From: DASWJZ01 sp963739005
Lineage (GTDB): Bacteria; Pseudomonadota; Alphaproteobacteria; Rhizobiales; Afifellaceae
Length of the DNA: 64,000 nucleotides
Assembly (NCBI GenBank): GCA_963739005.1
Contig: CAVTYQ010000008.1
Coordinates: 124,001-188,000 of the forward strand
Direction: 5' to 3'
The position numbers were made by a program, and so were the translations under genes. Of the stretch, positions 25,359 through 36,414 are shown piece after piece. The notes below the pieces were generated by a model. The model worked only from the letters and a program-made list of their open reading frames with translations, was not told where the DNA came from and ran no database searches. Within the stretch, counting starts at the first letter, position 1, and each line of letters starts with the position of its first letter.

Positions 25359-27251
25359 ATGACCATTCCAAAGTTCCGTGCAGCGATCGTCGTCTTCATC
25401 GTCGGGTTCGCGCTCGGGTTGTCCGTCTTCGTCGCGTCACGGCTTTTCGTGCGCTCCGTTCTGAACGGCGATGCGGTCGTTGCGGCCGAGGACGTCGCGT
25501 CTCTGCTCGCTCAGAACAAGGCGGTGGAATCGAACGGCGCGTTCTCCTCCATCGTCGAGTACACGTATTTCGATCTCACTGGGAACGTGATCGCGAGCGC
25601 CGCGCCGAAGGGGCGTGAATCACAATCGCAATTGAGCGACGCCGAGCGCAGCCGACTCGCCGACGTCGCGCTGAGGCGCGGCAGCGTTATCGACGACACG
25701 CCGCTCGTGCCGAGTCTGTTCGGGCTGTCGGAGCCGACGAAGCGGGTGATCGTTCCCGTGGTCAACGGCGGACGAGCGCTCGGGACGCTGCTCGTCGAGG
25801 TCGATCAGACGCGGTCGCTCGAAACGCTCACGCGCGCCTTCAGCATCGTCGGGATGGTGACGATCGGTCTGGCGGTGCTCGCGGTGATCGTAGTCGCCTT
25901 CGTGGTGACGGCCGGCCGCGGCTTCGGCCGACAGGGCCGGACGTTCGATCCGCGCATGTTGCCTCGCGATCCGCTGACCGATGTGCCGACGCGCTCCGGC
26001 CTGACGGCGGCGCTCGAGGACGCGGTTGAGCGCGCGGCGGAGGCCGACCAGCAGGTCGGCCTGATGATCGTCGGCCTCGATGGCTTCCGCGCGGTGAACG
26101 ACATCTGGGGTCACGCGGCCGGCGACGAGGTGCTGAAGATGGCGGCGGAGCGGCTGCGCGCCTTCGCCAACGGACCGGTCGGCGTGGCGCGCGTCGCCGG
26201 CGACGAGTTCGCCGTCATCCTCGAGGGCGATGCAACCCAATCGCTGCACAAGATCGCCGACGACATCCGCAAGGTCATCGGCGAGCCGTTCGAGGTCGAG
26301 GGAAGCTCGATCCTACTCGGCGCGTCGATCGGCACGGCGCTCTTTCCGATCAACGCCGAGAGCGGCCAATACCTCTTCCGCGCCGCCGACAGCGCGCTCT
26401 CCAAGGCGAAGAAGCTCGGGCGGAACACGCTTGCCGTCTTCGATACGGAGATGCAGGAGCGAATGGAGAAGAAGGCGGCGCTGGAGCGCGACCTTCGACT
26501 GGCGCTCGAACGGGAGGAATACGTCGTCTTCTATCAGCCGCAGCTCGACCTCGCCTCCGGGCGGCTGCGCGGCTATGAGGCGCTGGTGCGCTGGGAGCGG
26601 CCGGGCGAGGGAATCCTGTCGCCACGCGATTTCCTCGCCGTCGCCGAGGAGACCGGACTGATCCGCGAGATCGGCGACTGGGTGCTTCGCCGCGCCTGCG
26701 CGGACGCCGCTTCCTGGCTCGATTCCGGCGTCGTCGCGGTCAACTTCTCGCCGGCGCAGTTCCGCGCTGCGGACGTCGACCAGAGGATCGCCAAGGTCCT
26801 GGAAGAGACCGGCCTCGCTCCGAACCGGCTGGAAATCGAGGTTCCGGAGCACATGTTCTTCACGCAGCCGGCCGAGGTCGTCGCCATCCTCAATCGCATC
26901 AAGGCGCTCGGCGTGCGTGTCGCCATGGACGATTTCGGCGCAGGCTACACCGGGATGGCGGCGCTCGCGCGCTTCCCCTTCGACAAGATCAAGATCGACC
27001 GTTCCTTCGTCAGCCAGCTTACCGAGGACGCCGACGTGGCTGCCATCGTCTCCGCTATCGTCGCGCTCGGCCGCACCTTGAGCGTCGACGTGACCGCGGA
27101 GGGCGTCGAGACGCAGGAGCAGGTCACGCTGCTGAAGGCCGCAGGCTGCAGCATCGTGCAGGGTTTCCTCTTCGGCGCGCCGAAGCGCAATACCGACAGC
27201 GCGCAGGCGGAAAGCGCATCGGAGGCGCCGGCGCAAGCGGCGAGCGGCTGA
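25359..27251 (+). CDS. Membrane GGDEF-EAL protein, probable phosphodiesterase
   Basis: 630 residues: TM (about 8-29), periplasmic region, TM (about 163-185), GGDEF, EAL. The signature loop reads AGDEF (280-284); the first metal Asp of the usual DxD is Gly (VGLDGF) and no RxxD I-site precedes it, so the GGDEF half is probably inactive or allosteric. The EAL half keeps EAL (407-409), Asn in NFSPAQF, Glu in VPEHMF, DD in MDDFGAG (524-525), Lys in DKIKID, Glu581 in TAEGVE and Gln in VQGFLFG. It should hydrolyse c-di-GMP. It lies 102 bases after fabI, followed by another GGDEF-EAL gene. Confidence 0.9.
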   Translation: MTIPKFRAAIVVFIVGFALGLSVFVASRLFVRSVLNGDAVVAAEDVASLLAQNKAVESNGAFSSIVEYTYFDLTGNVIASAAPKGRESQSQLSDAERSRLADVALRRGSVIDDTPLVPSLFGLSEPTKRVIVPVVNGGRALGTLLVEVDQTRSLETLTRAFSIVGMVTIGLAVLAVIVVAFVVTAGRGFGRQGRTFDPRMLPRDPLTDVPTRSGLTAALEDAVERAAEADQQVGLMIVGLDGFRAVNDIWGHAAGDEVLKMAAERLRAFANGPVGVARVAGDEFAVILEGDATQSLHKIADDIRKVIGEPFEVEGSSILLGASIGTALFPINAESGQYLFRAADSALSKAKKLGRNTLAVFDTEMQERMEKKAALERDLRLALEREEYVVFYQPQLDLASGRLRGYEALVRWERPGEGILSPRDFLAVAEETGLIREIGDWVLRRACADAASWLDSGVVAVNFSPAQFRAADVDQRIAKVLEETGLAPNRLEIEVPEHMFFTQPAEVVAILNRIKALGVRVAMDDFGAGYTGMAALARFPFDKIKIDRSFVSQLTEDADVAAIVSAIVALGRTLSVDVTAEGVETQEQVTLLKAAGCSIVQGFLFGAPKRNTDSAQAESASEAPAQAASG

Positions 27252-27365
27252 ACGCCTCGAATTTTCGATGCGAGTTTCACAGCCGGCTAAGGACACGCTG
27301 GTATCAAAAGCGGGTGAGGGACGGCCGGACGCCGGGGCAGCGTCCGTGACGAAAGGCGGGGGGAG

Positions 27366-29291
27366 TTGAAGCAGATCCAGAAGAAGCCGCTCACGACCGC
27401 TATCACCCTTGTCCTCGTGGCCGCAGGCGTTCTCGCTTCCGTCTACGGGCTTGGGCAATACGCGATCGGCCGGATGATGCGGGAGGATGCGCTCACCACG
27501 GCGGGGCTGTGGTCGCGCTCGCTCGACCGTCACGGCGACCTCGAGGCGACGCTGCAAGCGGCGAGCCCGGAGACCCTGAAGAGCACGCTCCACATCGCCG
27601 GCATCGACCGGCTTCTCCTCATTCCTTCCGACCGCGACCCGATCGGCCTGCAGGGGAACGACGCGAGCGCCGAACTCGCCCAGGTCGTCGCCGGCGCCAC
27701 CGGCTCGACCGAGCCGCTCTATGCGACCGAAAGCGGCGCCTACACGCTCGATTCGGTAAGCTGGCTCGGCCACCGCCCATTCCATAGCTGGGTGATCTTT
27801 CCGCCCGAGCGGGCGGGCGCAGCGCGGCTCGCACTGCGCATCGACCAGACCGCGACCACCACCGCCCTGATCTCCTCCTTCGCGCGCGAGGTCATGTTCA
27901 GCGGCGGCGTCGCGTTCATCACCTTCGTCTCGTTCATGGCCGGCTTCAGCTACCGGCAGCGGCAGCTCTCCGCAGAGAACGCCGCCATCCGCCACCTCGC
28001 GCTGCACGACGAGCTGACCGGACTGCCGAACCGCAAGCGGTTCGAGGAATTCATGGCGGAAACGCTTGCCGGGGTCGAACAGGAGGGGCACAAGGCGGCG
28101 CTCTTCGTGCTCGACCTCGATGGCTTCAAGGCGGTCAACGACACGCTCGGTCACCCGGTCGGCGACGGGCTCCTGAAGGCCTGCGGCAAGCGGCTCAAGG
28201 CGTCGCTTCGCGGCGGCGACCTCCTCGCCCGGCTCTCCGGCGACGAATTCGCCATCGTGGTGCCGCGGGTCGCCGACCCCGCCATGCTGGCGCCGCTCGC
28301 CGAGCGCGTGCTGAACCTGCTCTCCAGTCCCTTCCGTGTCGACGGCCACGAAATCCAGGTCGGCTGCTCGATCGGACTCGCGGTCGCTCCCGATAACGGC
28401 TCCGACTTCGAGGCGCTGATGCGCAACGCCGATTTCGCGCTCTACCGCGCCAAGAGCGAGGGCCGCCGCACCTGGCGGTTCTTCGATCCGAAGATGGCGG
28501 AGGACCTGGCGAGCCGGCGCACGCTCGAAGACGGGCTCCGCCATGCGCTGGAGAACGATCACTTCCAGCTCGTCTATCAGCCGCAGGTGGAGCTCGCGAC
28601 CGGCAGGGTCATCGGCTACGAGGCAATGCTCAGATGGCGGCTCCCCGGCAAGGGACTCGTGCCCGCCGCCGTCTTCGTTTCGATCGCCGAGGAGACGGGG
28701 CTCGTCGTTCCGATCGGCGAATGGGTGATCCGGCAGGCGGCGCGCGACTGCGAGCTGCTGCCCGCCGATCGCCGGGTGGCGATCAACCTCTCCGCCACGC
28801 AGCTCAAGCGCGACGGCATCGAGGCCTTCATCCTCGACACGCTGAAGATCCACAAGATTCCGCCCGGCCGCATCGAGATCGAAGTCAACGAGACGATCCT
28901 CGGTCGCAACGAGACCGCGGCATTCGAGAGGCTCGCGGCGATCCGCGACGCCGGCGTGCGCGTGGTCATGGATTCCTTCGGCGTCGGCACGCTGTCGCTC
29001 GGCCTGCTCTCCCGCTACTCCTTCGACAAGATCAAGATCGACCGCTCGTTCCTGATGAACATCGACGAGCAGAAGAGCGCGGCGGTGCTCGCCGCCGTCT
29101 GCAGCCTCGGCCATTCGCTCGGCTTCAAGGTCGCCGGACAGGGTGTGGAGACGATCGAGCACGCGCAGCTCCTGCGCGCCGCCGGCTGCACCGAGGCGCA
29201 AGGCTACTACTTCGCGCCGCCGATGCCGCTCGAGCAGATCCTGAAAGCGGAGGCGGAGGAGAAAATGCCTGCCCTGGCGCGAAGCGCCTGA
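27366..29291 (+). CDS. Membrane GGDEF-EAL protein, probable diguanylate cyclase with decayed EAL
   Basis: 641 residues: TM (about 10-32), periplasmic region, TM (about 176-195), GGDEF, EAL. The GGDEF half looks competent: LDLDGFKAVNDTLGH metal and substrate residues, SGDEF (291-295) and an I-site RxxD (282-285) at the canonical 5-residue distance. The EAL half is decayed: EAM instead of EAL (419-421), DSFG instead of DDFG (536-539), and Gln592 where the catalytic Glu of AEGVE should be. Synthesis is therefore likelier than hydrolysis. TTG start with a G-rich Shine-Dalgarno sequence. It ends at a strong terminator facing pnp. Confidence 0.9.
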   Translation: MKQIQKKPLTTAITLVLVAAGVLASVYGLGQYAIGRMMREDALTTAGLWSRSLDRHGDLEATLQAASPETLKSTLHIAGIDRLLLIPSDRDPIGLQGNDASAELAQVVAGATGSTEPLYATESGAYTLDSVSWLGHRPFHSWVIFPPERAGAARLALRIDQTATTTALISSFAREVMFSGGVAFITFVSFMAGFSYRQRQLSAENAAIRHLALHDELTGLPNRKRFEEFMAETLAGVEQEGHKAALFVLDLDGFKAVNDTLGHPVGDGLLKACGKRLKASLRGGDLLARLSGDEFAIVVPRVADPAMLAPLAERVLNLLSSPFRVDGHEIQVGCSIGLAVAPDNGSDFEALMRNADFALYRAKSEGRRTWRFFDPKMAEDLASRRTLEDGLRHALENDHFQLVYQPQVELATGRVIGYEAMLRWRLPGKGLVPAAVFVSIAEETGLVVPIGEWVIRQAARDCELLPADRRVAINLSATQLKRDGIEAFILDTLKIHKIPPGRIEIEVNETILGRNETAAFERLAAIRDAGVRVVMDSFGVGTLSLGLLSRYSFDKIKIDRSFLMNIDEQKSAAVLAAVCSLGHSLGFKVAGQGVETIEHAQLLRAAGCTEAQGYYFAPPMPLEQILKAEAEEKMPALARSA

Positions 29292-29313
29292 ACCGCGAAC
29301 CTTGCAAAAGAAA

Positions 29314-29341
29314 AAGGGCGCCGCGGGGCGCCCTTCTTGTT
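29314..29341. terminator. Bidirectional rho-independent terminator between the GGDEF-EAL gene and pnp
   Basis: AAGGGCGCC-GCGG-GGCGCCCTT is a perfect 9-bp stem flanked by an A-rich run upstream (AAAAGAAA) and TCTTGTT downstream. It can end the plus-strand transcript and, read on the other strand, the pnp transcript. The two genes converge on it. Confidence 0.85.
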
Positions 29342-29360
29342 CGCGGAGGCGGGATGCCGG

Positions 29361-31487
29361 TCAGGCGGCGGCGTCGTCGCTCTTGATCTCCAGGCCGGTC
29401 TTCTGGTCGACGACCTTCATGGAGAGCCGCACCTTGCCGCGGTCGTCGGAGCCCATGAACTTGACCCAGACCTTGTCGCCCTCGTTCACCACGTCCTTGA
29501 CGTTGGCGACGCGGTGCGGCGCGAGCTGCGAGACGTGCACGAGCCCGTCACGCGAACCGAAGAAGTTCACGAAAGCGCCGAAGTCGACGATCTTCACCAC
29601 CGTGCCCTGATAGATCACGCCGGGCTCCGGCTCCGCCGCAATGCCCTGGATCCACTTCATGGCGGCCTTGATCGACTCCGCTTTCGCGGAGGCGATCTTG
29701 ATGGTGCCGTCGTCCTCGACGTTGATCTTGGCGCCGGTCTTCTCGACGATCTCGCGGATCACCTTGCCGCCCGTTCCGATGACCTCGCGGATCTTGTCGA
29801 CCGGGATCTTGATGACCTCGATGCGCGGCGCGTGCTCGCCGAGCTCGGCGCGGGCATGGCCGAGCGCCTTCGACATCTCGCCGAGGATGTGCAGGCGCCC
29901 ATCCTTCGCCTGGTCGAGCGCCACCCTCATGATCTCCTCGGTGATGCCCTGGATCTTGATGTCCATCTGCAGCGAGGTGACGCCGTTCTCGGTGCCGGCA
30001 ACCTTGAAGTCCATGTCGCCGAGGTGATCCTCGTCGCCGAGAATGTCGGAGAGCACGGCGAAGCGTTCGTCCTCCTTGATCAGGCCCATGGCGATGCCGG
30101 CGACCGGCGCCTTCAACGGCACGCCGGCGTCCATCAGCGCGAGCGAGGTGCCGCACACCGTCGCCATCGAGGAGGAGCCGTTGGATTCGGTGATCTCGGA
30201 GACGACGCGGAGCGTGTAGGGGAACTCGTGGCTGGCCGGCAGGATCGGGCGGATGGCGCGCCAGGCGAGCTTGCCGTGGCCGATCTCGCGGCGGCCGGGC
30301 GAGCCCATGCGGCCGGTCTCGCCGACCGAGTAGGGCGGGAAGTTGTAGTGCAGCATGAAGGCGACCTTGTAGGTGCCCTCGAGGCTGTCGATCATCTGCT
30401 CGTCCTCGCCGGTGCCGAGCGTGGCGACCACGAGCGCCTGCGTCTCACCGCGGGTGAAGAGCGCGGAGCCGTGCGCGCGCGGCAGCACGCCGACTTCGGA
30501 GAGGATCGGGCGCACGGTCTTCAGATCGCGCCCGTCGATGCGCTTGCTGGTGTCGAGGATGTTCCAGCGCACGATCTTCGCCTGCAGCTCCTTGAAGACG
30601 CCGGCGACCTGCTCCTTGTCGAAGCGCGGCACGGCGCCCTCCGGAAAGAGCGCCGCCATCACCCTCGCCTTCACCGCGTCGACGGCGGCGTAGCGCTCCT
30701 GTTTGACGGTGTGCTTGTAGGCCTCGCGGAGCTCGGTCTCGCCGATCTCCAGCACCGCCTTCTCGATCTCGGTGACGTCGTGCTGCTGGAAGTCGCGCGG
30801 CTCCTTGGCGGCGCGCTCGGCGAGCTTGATGATCGCTTCGATCACCGGCTGGAATCCGCGATGGCCGAACATGACGGCGCCGAGCATCACGTCCTCGGAA
30901 AGCTCATGCGCCTCCAACTCCACCATAAGCACGGCGTCGGCCGTGCCGGCGACGACGAGGTCGAGCTGCGACTGCTTCACGTCCTCCACCAAGGGATTGA
31001 GAACGTAGTTGCCATTCATGTAGCCGACGCGGGCGCCGCCGATCGGGCCCATGAAGGGGACGCCGGAAAGCGTCAGCGCCGCGGAAGCCGCGACGAGACC
31101 GACGATGTCGGGGTCGTTCTCAAGATCGTGCGAGAGAACGGTGACGACGACCTGCGTGTCGTTCTTGTAACCGTCGGCGAAGAGCGGCCGGATCGGCCGG
31201 TCGATCAGGCGCGAGGTCAGCGTCTCCTTCTCGGTCGGGCGACCCTCGCGCTTGAAGAAGCCGCCCGGGATGCGGCCGGCGGCGTAGTAGCGCTCCTGGT
31301 AGTTCACGGTGAGCGGGAAGAAGTCCTGGCCGGGCTTCGGCTCCTTCATGGAGACGACGGTCGCGAGAACCGTGGTCTCGCCGTAGCTGGCGAACACGGC
31401 GCCGTCGGCCTGGCGGGCGACGCGCCCGGTTTCGAGCACGAGCTTCCGCCCGCCCCAGTCGATCTCGACTTTCTGCGTATCAAACAT
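29361..31487 (-). CDS. pnp: Polyribonucleotide nucleotidyltransferase (PNPase)
   Basis: A 3'-5' phosphorolytic exoribonuclease and degradosome component. 708 residues: first RNase PH-like domain (GRVARQADGAVFASYGETTVLATV), helical linker, second RNase PH domain (GRDLKTVRPI, RAHGSALFTRGETQ, SNGSSSMATVCGTSLALMD), KH domain (IREVIGTGGKVIREI) and S1 domain (YQGTVVKIVDFGAFVNFFG). ATG 31487 is chosen over an upstream Met because AAAGGAC is just upstream and the family begins MFDTQKVEIDWGG. It lies downstream of rpsO, the usual order. Confidence 0.97.
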   Translation of the reverse strand: MFDTQKVEIDWGGRKLVLETGRVARQADGAVFASYGETTVLATVVSMKEPKPGQDFFPLTVNYQERYYAAGRIPGGFFKREGRPTEKETLTSRLIDRPIRPLFADGYKNDTQVVVTVLSHDLENDPDIVGLVAASAALTLSGVPFMGPIGGARVGYMNGNYVLNPLVEDVKQSQLDLVVAGTADAVLMVELEAHELSEDVMLGAVMFGHRGFQPVIEAIIKLAERAAKEPRDFQQHDVTEIEKAVLEIGETELREAYKHTVKQERYAAVDAVKARVMAALFPEGAVPRFDKEQVAGVFKELQAKIVRWNILDTSKRIDGRDLKTVRPILSEVGVLPRAHGSALFTRGETQALVVATLGTGEDEQMIDSLEGTYKVAFMLHYNFPPYSVGETGRMGSPGRREIGHGKLAWRAIRPILPASHEFPYTLRVVSEITESNGSSSMATVCGTSLALMDAGVPLKAPVAGIAMGLIKEDERFAVLSDILGDEDHLGDMDFKVAGTENGVTSLQMDIKIQGITEEIMRVALDQAKDGRLHILGEMSKALGHARAELGEHAPRIEVIKIPVDKIREVIGTGGKVIREIVEKTGAKINVEDDGTIKIASAKAESIKAAMKWIQGIAAEPEPGVIYQGTVVKIVDFGAFVNFFGSRDGLVHVSQLAPHRVANVKDVVNEGDKVWVKFMGSDDRGKVRLSMKVVDQKTGLEIKSDDAAA

Positions 31488-31652
31488 GCCTTGTCCTTTC
31501 ATCGGCAAGCAGGACAGGCCATGCGCAAGACGGCCGGGCGCTCAGCCGCTGGAATCCAGCGTCGGAGCGACCGGCGATCCTGCCATGGCCATTCCTGCGT
31601 TCATCGGACGGTGCGACCCGCGATTTCGTCGTCGGGTGCAAGCGCCATGCGC

Positions 31653-31922
31653 CTAGCGGCGCAGTCCGAGGCGCGTGATGAGCGCCTGATAGCGCCCGGA
31701 GTCCGTCGTCTTCAGGTAGTCGAGAAGGCGACGGCGCTGCGAAACGAGCTTCAGGAGGCCGCGACGCGAATGGTTGTCCTTCACGTGGCTCTTGAAATGC
31801 TCGGTCAAATTGGAAATGCGCTCCGACAGGATGGCCACCTGCACTTCGGGCGACCCCGTGTCGCCTGATTTCGTAGCGTATTCCTTGATCAATTCCTGTT
31901 TTCGATCGGTCGTGATCGACAT
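31653..31922 (-). CDS. rpsO: Ribosomal protein S15 (uS15)
   Basis: 89-residue small-subunit protein that binds 16S rRNA early in assembly. Signatures are TGSPEVQVAILSERISNLTEH, KDNHSRRGLLKLVSQRR and a C-terminal YQALITRLGLRR. The 165-base gap to pnp contains an inverted repeat (GCACCCGACGA...TCGCGGGTCGC on the coding strand) that may be an RNase III-type processing or regulatory hairpin. Confidence 0.98.
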   Translation of the reverse strand: MSITTDRKQELIKEYATKSGDTGSPEVQVAILSERISNLTEHFKSHVKDNHSRRGLLKLVSQRRRLLDYLKTTDSGRYQALITRLGLRR

Positions 31923-31931
31923 CGGTCATCC

Positions 31932-32891
31932 TCAATTTTCTGTGCCGGGCCGCTCACGCTGACCGGCGAGATTGAACACGCGCTTGGGATTGAAGGCGCC
32001 CTTGTCCACCTCGCCGAGCGCGACGGGCAGACCGCCGAATATCGCGTAAGCCGGGCCGGACATGACGGGCGCATCCCGTCCTCTCAGGATGACGGCCTGG
32101 CCACGTCTTAGCCTTGCCGCATCCCGCTCGGTCATGGCGAGCGCCGGGATGTCGTCCAGCGCCGTCGCAACCGAGAGCAGAGCCTCCTCGGCCCCAAGGC
32201 CGCCGGAAGCACCGGCCTTATGGCGCAACTCCTCCAGCTTTTCCAGCGAAATCATGTCGGCTTCGCGGAACGGCCCTACCGCCAGCCGGCGGAGCGCGAC
32301 AACGTGGCCGTGCGTCGAAAGCCGCCGCCCCATGTCGCGGGCGAGCGCCCTCACGTAGGCGCCCTTGCCGCATTCCGCCAGGAAGACGGCGTGATCGCGA
32401 TCGGGGCATTCGAGCAGCTCGAGCCGGTGGATGACGATCTCGCGCGCCTCAAGCTCCACCTTCTCGCCCTCGCGCGCGAGGTCATAGGCGCGCTCGCCGG
32501 CGATCTTGATCGCGGAGAAGCGCGGCGGAACCTGCTGAATCGCGCCGCTGAATTCCGGGAGGACGGCGCGAATCTCGCTTTCGCCCGGCCGGACGTCGGA
32601 CGTGAAAGCGACCGGCCCTTCCGCGTCGTCGGTCGTCGTCTCCTCGCCGAAGCGGACGGTGAAGCGGTAGATCTTGCGGCCGTCCATGACGAGGCTGACG
32701 GTCTTCGTCGCCTCGCCGAGCGCGATCGGGAGCGAACCGGAGGCGAGCGGATCGAGGGTGCCGGCGTGACCCGCCTTGGCGGCGTCGAAGAGACGCTTCA
32801 CCCGCGCCACGGCCTCGGTCGAGGTCATGCCGACCGGCTTGTCGAGCACGAGCCAGCCGTCGACCTTCCTGCCCTTGTCGCGCCGGCCCAT
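31932..32891 (-). CDS. truB: tRNA pseudouridine-55 synthase
   Basis: Converts U55 in the tRNA T loop to pseudouridine. 319 residues; the catalytic Asp47 lies in KAGHAGTLDPLASG. The GWLVLDKPVGMTSTEAV N-terminus, VPPRFSAIKIAGERAYDLAREG and the C-terminal PUA-like region are present. The ATG overlaps the rbfA stop by one base (TGATG). Confidence 0.97.
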   Translation of the reverse strand: MGRRDKGRKVDGWLVLDKPVGMTSTEAVARVKRLFDAAKAGHAGTLDPLASGSLPIALGEATKTVSLVMDGRKIYRFTVRFGEETTTDDAEGPVAFTSDVRPGESEIRAVLPEFSGAIQQVPPRFSAIKIAGERAYDLAREGEKVELEAREIVIHRLELLECPDRDHAVFLAECGKGAYVRALARDMGRRLSTHGHVVALRRLAVGPFREADMISLEKLEELRHKAGASGGLGAEEALLSVATALDDIPALAMTERDAARLRRGQAVILRGRDAPVMSGPAYAIFGGLPVALGEVDKGAFNPKRVFNLAGQRERPGTEN

Positions 32892-33361
32892 CAGCCTTCG
32901 TCCTCGTCGTCGTGCTTATTCTTTGCCTGAGCATGATCTTGTCCGAAAGCCGGTTCCCACTTTTCGGGATCATGCTGCAGATCGCGTGCGACCTCGGGCG
33001 AGCGCAGAAGAGCATCGATGCGCGCATCGTCCTCGAAGCGCGTGTCAAGGTGGAATTTCAGGTCGGGCATCATGCGCATCTGGCGGAGCGCCGGCGTGAT
33101 CTTGCCGCGCAACGAACGCGCATGGAGGTTCAGCGCCCTTATCAGCGCTTCGGAATCCGCACCCGCCAGCGGCGCGACAAGCGCCGTCGCGTGCTTCAGA
33201 TCGGCCGACATCCGCACTTCGGCGAAGGAGAGGAGCACGCCGTCGAACTCCACGCCCGCCTCGCCACGCGAAAAAACTTCCGCAAGCGCATGGCGCACAA
33301 GCTCGCCGACGCGGAGCTGGCGCTGTGAGGGCCCTTTGTTGGTATGGGTTCTAGGCGACAT
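32891..33361 (-). CDS. rbfA: Ribosome-binding factor A with a repeat-derived C-terminal tail
   Basis: A 30S maturation factor with a KH-like fold. 156 residues: RQLRVGELVRHALAEVFSRG, SADLKHATALVAPL and the conserved KFHLDTRFEDDARIDALLRSPEV segment. After this the C-terminus encodes HDPEKWEPAFGQDHA, which is the translation of a palindromic repeat (32931-32975), then an acidic tail. The core fold is intact, so function is probably kept. The ATG lies inside the end of the upstream unknown ORF (11-base overlap). Confidence 0.95.
   Translation of the reverse strand: MSPRTHTNKGPSQRQLRVGELVRHALAEVFSRGEAGVEFDGVLLSFAEVRMSADLKHATALVAPLAGADSEALIRALNLHARSLRGKITPALRQMRMMPDLKFHLDTRFEDDARIDALLRSPEVARDLQHDPEKWEPAFGQDHAQAKNKHDDEDEG
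32931..32975. repeat. 45-bp palindromic repeat inside rbfA
   Basis: The same element as 14282-14326 (41 of 45 identical), with GCATGATC/GATCATGC ends and a CCGAAA/TTTTCGG inner arm. Its length is a multiple of 3 and it is read through in frame, extending the RbfA tail without a stop. Confidence 0.85.
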
Positions 33362-33818
33362 AAAACTTCCATGTGGTCTTCTTACGCTGCCCTGCTGGTC
33401 CAGAGTCGCTCCAGCGCAAGTCCAGCCAGTAGCTCCACATCGGACACTCTTTGCCGCAAATGTAGACTTGCCTCTGAAACGTCACACCGGGATTGAGTGT
33501 TTGATCCAGTAAGATCACCGGTGATAGTCTCGATTCTGGGTTTTCCCCGCTATAGAACCAAGGCCACGATCGTCCGTAAATATGATCAACGTATATAGTT
33601 CTACTGGAGCAATTCCTGATCGTAAGCTGTACGAAATGACCAGAGACATATTCCTCGAAGTAAGGAGATGGGCGCTTTTCATTCTGACCGAGCTGCTCAA
33701 TCTCAACCGAGACTGGCCGCTCGCGGCTTCTCAAATATATGGTAACAGAAGCGAGCAAGCCTAAGAGGCCGATTAGCCATCCAACCGCCTCCTTGGACAA
33801 TACAAGGGTCTGCAGCAC
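33351..33818 (-). CDS. Unrecognised membrane-anchored protein between infB and rbfA
   Basis: 155 residues from a GTG start at 33818. A single N-terminal TM segment (about 12-29, VGWLIGLLGLLASVTIYL) ends in basic residues. The following region looks beta-rich (VSVEIEQLG, FVQLTIRNCSSRTIYVDHIYG, FQRQVYICG, SYWLDLRW) with three Cys, reminiscent of a small immunoglobulin-like fold; that is inference. I recognise no family. The stretch 33541-33660 is 43% GC by hand count against 65% at 33901-33960, suggesting foreign origin. It lies 31 bases after infB and overlaps the rbfA start by 11 bases, so it would be cotranscribed with both. Confidence 0.6.
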   Translation of the reverse strand: MLQTLVLSKEAVGWLIGLLGLLASVTIYLRSRERPVSVEIEQLGQNEKRPSPYFEEYVSGHFVQLTIRNCSSRTIYVDHIYGRSWPWFYSGENPESRLSPVILLDQTLNPGVTFQRQVYICGKECPMWSYWLDLRWSDSGPAGQRKKTTWKFYVA

Positions 33819-33849
33819 TTCTCTCAGAGAAAGAGTTCCCCTATAGCGA

Positions 33850-36394
<2,545 letters not shown>

Positions 36395-36414
<20 letters not shown>

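Noticed and set aside
26313..29201. 962-aa open frame antisense to the two GGDEF-EAL genes
   Set aside because: Sense genes have full domain signatures; the antisense frame is low-complexity (Arg, Asp, Val, Glu-rich) and is a by-product of high GC at third codon positions.
29337..31868. 843-aa open frame antisense to pnp and rpsO
   Set aside because: Covers two well-known genes on the opposite strand; no domain is recognised and composition is typical of antisense GC artefacts.
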